A stretch of DNA of 64,000 bases from Rhodopseudomonas julia (GTDB lineage: Bacteria > Pseudomonadota > Alphaproteobacteria > Rhizobiales > Afifellaceae). The number at the start of each line of letters is the position of its first letter. Positions within the stretch are counted from its first letter, which is position 1. Shown piece by piece: positions 59,985 to 64,000 of the stretch. The notes below the pieces were generated by a model that searched no databases, was not told the DNA's origin, and was given only the letters and a program-made list of their open reading frames with translations. The DNA lies in the NCBI RefSeq assembly GCF_030813515.1, contig NZ_JAUSUK010000001.1:1240001-1304000 (forward strand), given 5' to 3'. Position numbers and translations under genes: made by a program.

Positions 59985-60704
59985 TTGGCCGTTCTCTCCA
60001 CCGCCATGGTGCTGTCCGCTGGCTATGGCCGGCGCATGCGCCCGCTTTCCACCACCACGCCCAAACCTCTGATCGAGGTCGCGGGCAAGGCCCTCATCGA
60101 CCATTGCCTTGACGGCCTCGCGGCTGCCGGCATCGAAAAGGCTGTCGTCAACGTCCACTACATGGCCGACCTTGTCGAGGCGCATCTCGGACGGCGGCGC
60201 GCGCCCAAGACCGTCGTCTCCGACGAGCGCGCGAAGCTTCTCGATACGGGCGGCGGCTGCCTCAAGGCTCTGCCACTTCTGGGCGAGGGACCTTTCCTGC
60301 TGCGCAATTGCGATTCCTTCTGGCTCGAAGGCGTGCGGCCCAATCTCGATTGGCTGATCAGCGGCTGGAACGACGAGGAGATGGATGGTCTTCTTCTCCT
60401 CGCCTCGACCGTCGCCTCAGCCGGCTATTGGGGTACCGGCGATTTCATGCTCGGCAAGGACGGGCGCCTGACGCGCCGGGCCGAGCGGACGGTGGCACCA
60501 TTCGCCTATGCGGGTGCTGCGATCCTGTCGCCGCGGCTCTTCCGCGATCCGCCCGGAGAGGTGTTCTCCCTCAACGCGCTTTTCGATCGCGCCCTCGAAG
60601 AAGGCCGGCTTTTCGGCGTGCAGCTCGACGGCCTGTGGATCAACGTGGAAAACCCGGACGCCGTCAAAGCCGCCGAAATGGCCATCCTGGAGAGCGCCGC
60701 CTGA
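59985..60704 (+). CDS. murU: N-acetylmuramate-1-phosphate uridylyltransferase MurU-like
   Basis: Nucleotidyltransferase (239 aa) of the GlmU/MurU type. The signature MVLSAGYGRRMRPLS with TPKPLIEV is the nucleotide-binding loop, and RNCDSFWLEG and DGLWINVENPD follow. Paired with the AmgK-like kinase, it likely makes UDP-MurNAc from MurNAc-1-phosphate, bypassing de novo synthesis. The start is uncertain: TTG 59985, nine bases after GGAG, gives a family-like length; TTG 59976 or ATG 60006 are alternatives. A sugar-mannose-1-phosphate guanylyltransferase-like activity cannot be ruled out. Confidence 0.8.
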   Translation: MAVLSTAMVLSAGYGRRMRPLSTTTPKPLIEVAGKALIDHCLDGLAAAGIEKAVVNVHYMADLVEAHLGRRRAPKTVVSDERAKLLDTGGGCLKALPLLGEGPFLLRNCDSFWLEGVRPNLDWLISGWNDEEMDGLLLLASTVASAGYWGTGDFMLGKDGRLTRRAERTVAPFAYAGAAILSPRLFRDPPGEVFSLNALFDRALEEGRLFGVQLDGLWINVENPDAVKAAEMAILESAA

Positions 60705-60708
60705 ACCG

Positions 60709-63700
60709 ATGACGACGAGCACCGGCACGCAGGACCGTCCCAACGTTTTCACACTGCCTGCCGGTGTCGCCTTTCTCGATGAGCTGGTGGATGCGCTCTA
60801 TGACGGGCGTCTTCCAGGCACCGGGCGTTTCGACGATCCGCTGGCGCTCGCCGATCTCACGCTTTATCTGCCGACGCGTCGCGCCGCCCGCGCCATCCGC
60901 AGTAGTTTTCTCGCGCGCAGCCGCACCGGCATCATCCTGCCGAAGATTCGCACGCTCGGCGATCTCGACGAAGACGAACCGCTCAGCGCGCTCGATGGGC
61001 TCGATGCGGAGAATCTGTCCCGTCCGGTCATGGCGCCGCTTTCGCGGCAATTGATTCTCACGCGCCTCGTACTCGGCTGGTCGGGCGCGATCATGCGGCA
61101 GAAGGCGGGTCTCGGCGACGAGCCGTCGCTCATTCCGGCCTCGCCCGCCGATGCGGCACGCCTTGCCGCTTCGCTCGCAACCCTTCTCGACGATGTCGGC
61201 CTTGCCCCAGAGCGCTGGCAGGCGCTCAGCCAGCTCGCGCCCGACGACCTCGCCCGCTATTGGCAGATCACCCAGGAATTTCTGAAGATCATCTCCGAGG
61301 CGTGGCCCGCGATCTTGAGCGAACGCGGCCTCGCCGATCCGGGCGTGCAACGCGATCTCCTTCTGCGCGCAGAGGCACGCCGCCTCGCCGAGCGGGGATC
61401 GAAAGGTCCGGTGATCGCTGCCGGCTCCACCGGCTCGGTGCCGGCAACGGCGGAGCTCCTTGCCGTCATTGCCCGCCTGCCGAACGGCGCCGTCGTGCTG
61501 CCGGGTCTTGATCAGGAACTCGACGACGCCGGATGGGAGGCGATCGGCGATGCGCGCAACGACCCCGCCGATGCCGGCCATCCACAGTTTGGGCTGAAGA
61601 AGCTGCTTAAAAGCCTCGGCTGCGCGCGCGATGCGGTGATCCCACTCGCATCCGCCCCCGTTGTCCTCAGCCGGCGTATGCGCTTCGTCTCGGACGCGCT
61701 CCGACCGGCCGCCACCACCGATATATGGGCAGAGACGGTGCCCGCACCGGAGGTTCTCGCTGACGCCCTCGACAACGTCGCGCTGATCGAGGCCGCCGAA
61801 GAGCGCGAGGAAGCGTTGGCTGCCGCGCTCGTCCTGCGCCGGGCCGTCGAAGATGGGGAAACCGCCGCCCTCATCACGCCCGACAGGGCGCTCGCCCGCC
61901 GCGTCTCTGCCATGCTGGAACGCTGGCAGATCCGCGTCGACGATTCCGGCGGCATGCCGCTGTCGCTGACACCGCCCGGCATCCTGGCGCGGCTCGTCGC
62001 GGAAGTCGCCTGGCGTGGTGCCGCCGCGCTCCCGCTTCTCTCACTCCTGAAACATCCGCTCGCACGTTCCGGCTGGCCGGCAGGGCGGGTGCGCCACGGA
62101 GCCCGCGTTCTGGAACGGGCCGTGCTGCGCGGCCCCGTCCTTGCCGAAGGTCTGGAGGCGCTTCAGCGCGCCTTCTACAAACGCCGTGCCGAATGGCACG
62201 ACAAAAAGGTGCGAAGCGCGGCCCTCAACGGGCTCGAGGAGCGCGATTGGGACGAAGCGGAGGCGCTTTTAATCGAGCTTATGGCTGCGCTTCAGCCCAT
62301 GCTGGAGGTGTCGCGAGAGGCTCCGCTCTCTACACTCCTTGCGGCGCATATGGCGGCGCTCTCAGCCATCGGACGCGACGAGGAGAGCGGCCCTGGCGAG
62401 CTCTGGCAGGAAGAGGCGGGCGAGGCCATGGCCGCGCGCCTCGATGCGCTGACAGAGGCCGCGGCCGAGGGTCCGGAGCTTTTCTGCGGCGATTATCCCG
62501 CCCTGTTCGAGGCGCTCATTGCCGATGTCCGGGTGCGCCGGCGCGGCGGCAACGATCCGCGCGTGCACATCTGGGGTGCGCTCGAAGCGCGTCTGCAGAA
62601 AGTCGACGTCGCCATCCTCGGTGGTCTCAACGAGGGTGTCTGGCCGCGCCCCTCGCAGAGCGATCCATTCCTTTCGCGGCTGATGGCGGCCTCGATCGGT
62701 CTCGATCCGCCGGAGCGCCGGCTCGGCCTTTCTGCCCACGATTTCTATCAGGCGCTCGGGCACCCGCAGCTCTATCTCAGCCGCGCATTGCGGCAGGGGG
62801 CGGAACCGATGGTACCGTCGCGCTGGCTGCAACGGCTGACCGCCCGCGCCGGCGAGAACGCAACACAAGCATTGCGGGCACGCGGCGACGAGATTTTAGG
62901 CATGACCCGTCTTCTCGATCGACCGGAGACGTATATTTCCCTTGCCGCGCCGGAGCCGCGACCGCCGCTCAACGCCCGTCCGAAACGGCTTTCCGTCACG
63001 CGTATCGAAACGCTCATTCGCGATCCTTATGCGATCTACGCACAATACGTGCTGGGCCTCGACGCCTTCGAGGAGATCGCCTCACCCGCCGGTGCGGCCG
63101 AGCGCGGCATGCTGGTCCACGACATTCTTGAGCGCTTCATCAAAGAGCGCCCCGCCGGCCCCTATGACGAGGCGGCAAAGACACGCCTTGTCGCGGTGGG
63201 CCGCGAGGCTTTCGCGGCCTACGAAGATTGGCCGGAAGTGGCAGCGCTGTGGTGGCCGCGTTTTCAACGCATCGCCGACTGGTTCCTCGCGCAAGAACGC
63301 GGCCGCACGGAGGTCCGCGAGCGGCATGTGGAAGCGACGGGGGACTGGGCCCTCAGTCCAGAATTCCGCCTAACGGGCCGGGCCGACCGCATCGACCTTC
63401 TGAATGACGGACGGCTTGCCATCATCGATTACAAGACCGGCACGCCGCCTAGTCCCAAGGCGGTCTTGTCGATCAGCCCGCAATTGCTGCTCGAGGCGCT
63501 GATGGCGCGGCGCGGCGCCTTCAAAGACACGCCGTCCGGCGAAACCGCGGAACTCCTCTATTACCATCTCTCCGGCCGCGGCGAAGGCGGGCAGGTCCAC
63601 GCACGCGGCTTCCGTAAGGCGACGAAAAGCGAACCGGGCGTCAGCCTGGAAGAATGCCTGCGCGCGACGGAAGAGAAGCTTTTGGCGCTGATTGCCCATT

Positions 63701-63822
63701 TCGCACAGGCCGACACGCCTTATCTTTCGAACCGCGTGCCACGCTCGGAGCGGGAGTTCGGCAGCGATTACGATCATCTCGCACGTATCGGCGAATGGTC
63801 GCTCGGCGAGGGCGAGGAATGA
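60709..63822 (+). CDS. addB: AddB: double-strand-break repair helicase-nuclease subunit
   Basis: Second subunit (1037 aa) of the alphaproteobacterial AddAB (RecBCD-like) enzyme. The N-terminal half is helicase-like but degenerate, and the C-terminal PD-(D/E)XK nuclease domain shows GRADRIDLLNDGRLAIIDYK at about 890-910. The conserved segment VDVAILGGLNEGVWPRPSQS is also family-like. ATG 60709 starts five bases after the murU stop; the longer frame covers murU and is rejected. ATGA overlap with addA. Confidence 0.93.
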   Translation: MTTSTGTQDRPNVFTLPAGVAFLDELVDALYDGRLPGTGRFDDPLALADLTLYLPTRRAARAIRSSFLARSRTGIILPKIRTLGDLDEDEPLSALDGLDAENLSRPVMAPLSRQLILTRLVLGWSGAIMRQKAGLGDEPSLIPASPADAARLAASLATLLDDVGLAPERWQALSQLAPDDLARYWQITQEFLKIISEAWPAILSERGLADPGVQRDLLLRAEARRLAERGSKGPVIAAGSTGSVPATAELLAVIARLPNGAVVLPGLDQELDDAGWEAIGDARNDPADAGHPQFGLKKLLKSLGCARDAVIPLASAPVVLSRRMRFVSDALRPAATTDIWAETVPAPEVLADALDNVALIEAAEEREEALAAALVLRRAVEDGETAALITPDRALARRVSAMLERWQIRVDDSGGMPLSLTPPGILARLVAEVAWRGAAALPLLSLLKHPLARSGWPAGRVRHGARVLERAVLRGPVLAEGLEALQRAFYKRRAEWHDKKVRSAALNGLEERDWDEAEALLIELMAALQPMLEVSREAPLSTLLAAHMAALSAIGRDEESGPGELWQEEAGEAMAARLDALTEAAAEGPELFCGDYPALFEALIADVRVRRRGGNDPRVHIWGALEARLQKVDVAILGGLNEGVWPRPSQSDPFLSRLMAASIGLDPPERRLGLSAHDFYQALGHPQLYLSRALRQGAEPMVPSRWLQRLTARAGENATQALRARGDEILGMTRLLDRPETYISLAAPEPRPPLNARPKRLSVTRIETLIRDPYAIYAQYVLGLDAFEEIASPAGAAERGMLVHDILERFIKERPAGPYDEAAKTRLVAVGREAFAAYEDWPEVAALWWPRFQRIADWFLAQERGRTEVRERHVEATGDWALSPEFRLTGRADRIDLLNDGRLAIIDYKTGTPPSPKAVLSISPQLLLEALMARRGAFKDTPSGETAELLYYHLSGRGEGGQVHARGFRKATKSEPGVSLEECLRATEEKLLALIAHFAQADTPYLSNRVPRSEREFGSDYDHLARIGEWSLGEGEE

Positions 63823-64000
63823 AGCGCGCGGCGAGCCCGACCGAACGCCAGCAATGGCAGGCCTCCGATCCCACGTCCTCGGCCTGGGTGGCGGCCAATG
63901 CCGGTTCCGGCAAGACGCATGTCTTGACCCAGCGCGTCGTACGGCTGCTGCTCGCCGGAGCGGATCCGGCCGCCATCGTCTGCCTCACCTATACCAAGGC
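63819..64000 (+). CDS. addA: AddA: helicase-nuclease subunit, N-terminal part (runs off window)
   Basis: Start of the UvrD/Rep-type helicase AddA, which loads with AddB at DNA ends for recombination. Residues 1-60 are visible, and the Walker A motif AANAGSGKTHVLTQRV (Lys32, Thr33) is intact. The reading frame is open at the window end. Overlap with addB is ATGA, so the two are translated together as usual. Confidence 0.95.
   Translation, partial: MKRAASPTERQQWQASDPTSSAWVAANAGSGKTHVLTQRVVRLLLAGADPAAIVCLTYTK

Overview
The window is a gene-dense, GC-rich stretch of an alphaproteobacterial chromosome. It most likely comes from a member of the Hyphomicrobiales (Rhizobiales). The diagnostic genes are chvG/chvI with hprK, a mannose-type EIIA and HPr next to ATP-dependent pckA; a DivL-type pseudo-histidine kinase followed by tsaE fused to a sugar kinase, murU and addBA; PmtA; DUF2852; and lnt followed by a short XRE regulator. 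I cannot name the genus. No tRNA, rRNA, insertion sequence, phage gene or CRISPR array was seen. Almost all DNA is core metabolism and housekeeping, so most novelty is in leaders, fusions, substituted active sites and gene order.

Layout. 1-8.5 kb (- strand): the GlgE alpha-glucan operon (glgE, treS-maltokinase fusion, glgB, partial glgX). 8.6-13.4 kb (-): trifunctional-size PutA and a crotonase. 13.4-18.1 kb: mutM (-) divergent from ubiE-ubiB-coaBC (+). 18.1-23.4 kb (-): glycogen phosphorylase, a malonyl-CoA ligase and a lone TRAP-type binding protein. 23.6-25.7 kb (+): lnt and an XRE regulator. 25.8-29 kb (-): YgjP-type metalloprotease, DUF2852 protein, PHB depolymerase. 29.1-31.7 kb: an ABC-2 exporter whose permease and ATPase genes (-) are separated by proC (+). 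31.8-35.5 kb (-): chvI-chvG-hprK-EIIA-ptsH, divergent from pckA (+), followed by a GGT-like hydrolase (+). 39-45.8 kb (-): rph-rdgB-hemW, a class A PBP, metK, trmB. 45.9-52.9 kb: hrcA, grpE, pyrE, dnaK and dnaJ (+), with alkB (-) between pyrE and dnaK. 53-54.2 kb (+): pmtA and an FMN reductase. 54.4-64 kb (+): ahcY, divL-like kinase, tsaE-amgK, murU, addB and the start of addA.

How the genes work together. Trehalose is converted to maltose by TreS, phosphorylated by the fused maltokinase, polymerised by GlgE, branched by GlgB and degraded by GlgX and GlgP. The PTS-Ntr parts (HPr, EIIA, HprK) and ChvG/ChvI form the envelope and carbon control block beside pckA. hrcA, grpE, dnaK and dnaJ form the heat-shock set; dnaK is preceded by two tandem copies of an alphaproteobacterial RpoH-type promoter. 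metK and ahcY make and recycle SAM/SAH. The TsaE-AmgK fusion with MurU suggests anomeric peptidoglycan-sugar recycling next to the AddAB recombination genes.

Most interesting items: a pseudoknot-capable metK leader resembling the SAM/SAH riboswitch; a perfect H-type pseudoknot geometry upstream of pyrE; paired hairpins in the glgP leader, one presenting the Shine-Dalgarno sequence in its loop; a structured element between dnaK and dnaJ; the tandem dnaK promoters; a GGT homologue lacking the usual substrate-binding Arg; CoaBC without the usual decarboxylase Cys; and the tyrosine phospho-site of the DivL homologue. All RNA-fold claims are hand-paired and were not scored computationally.
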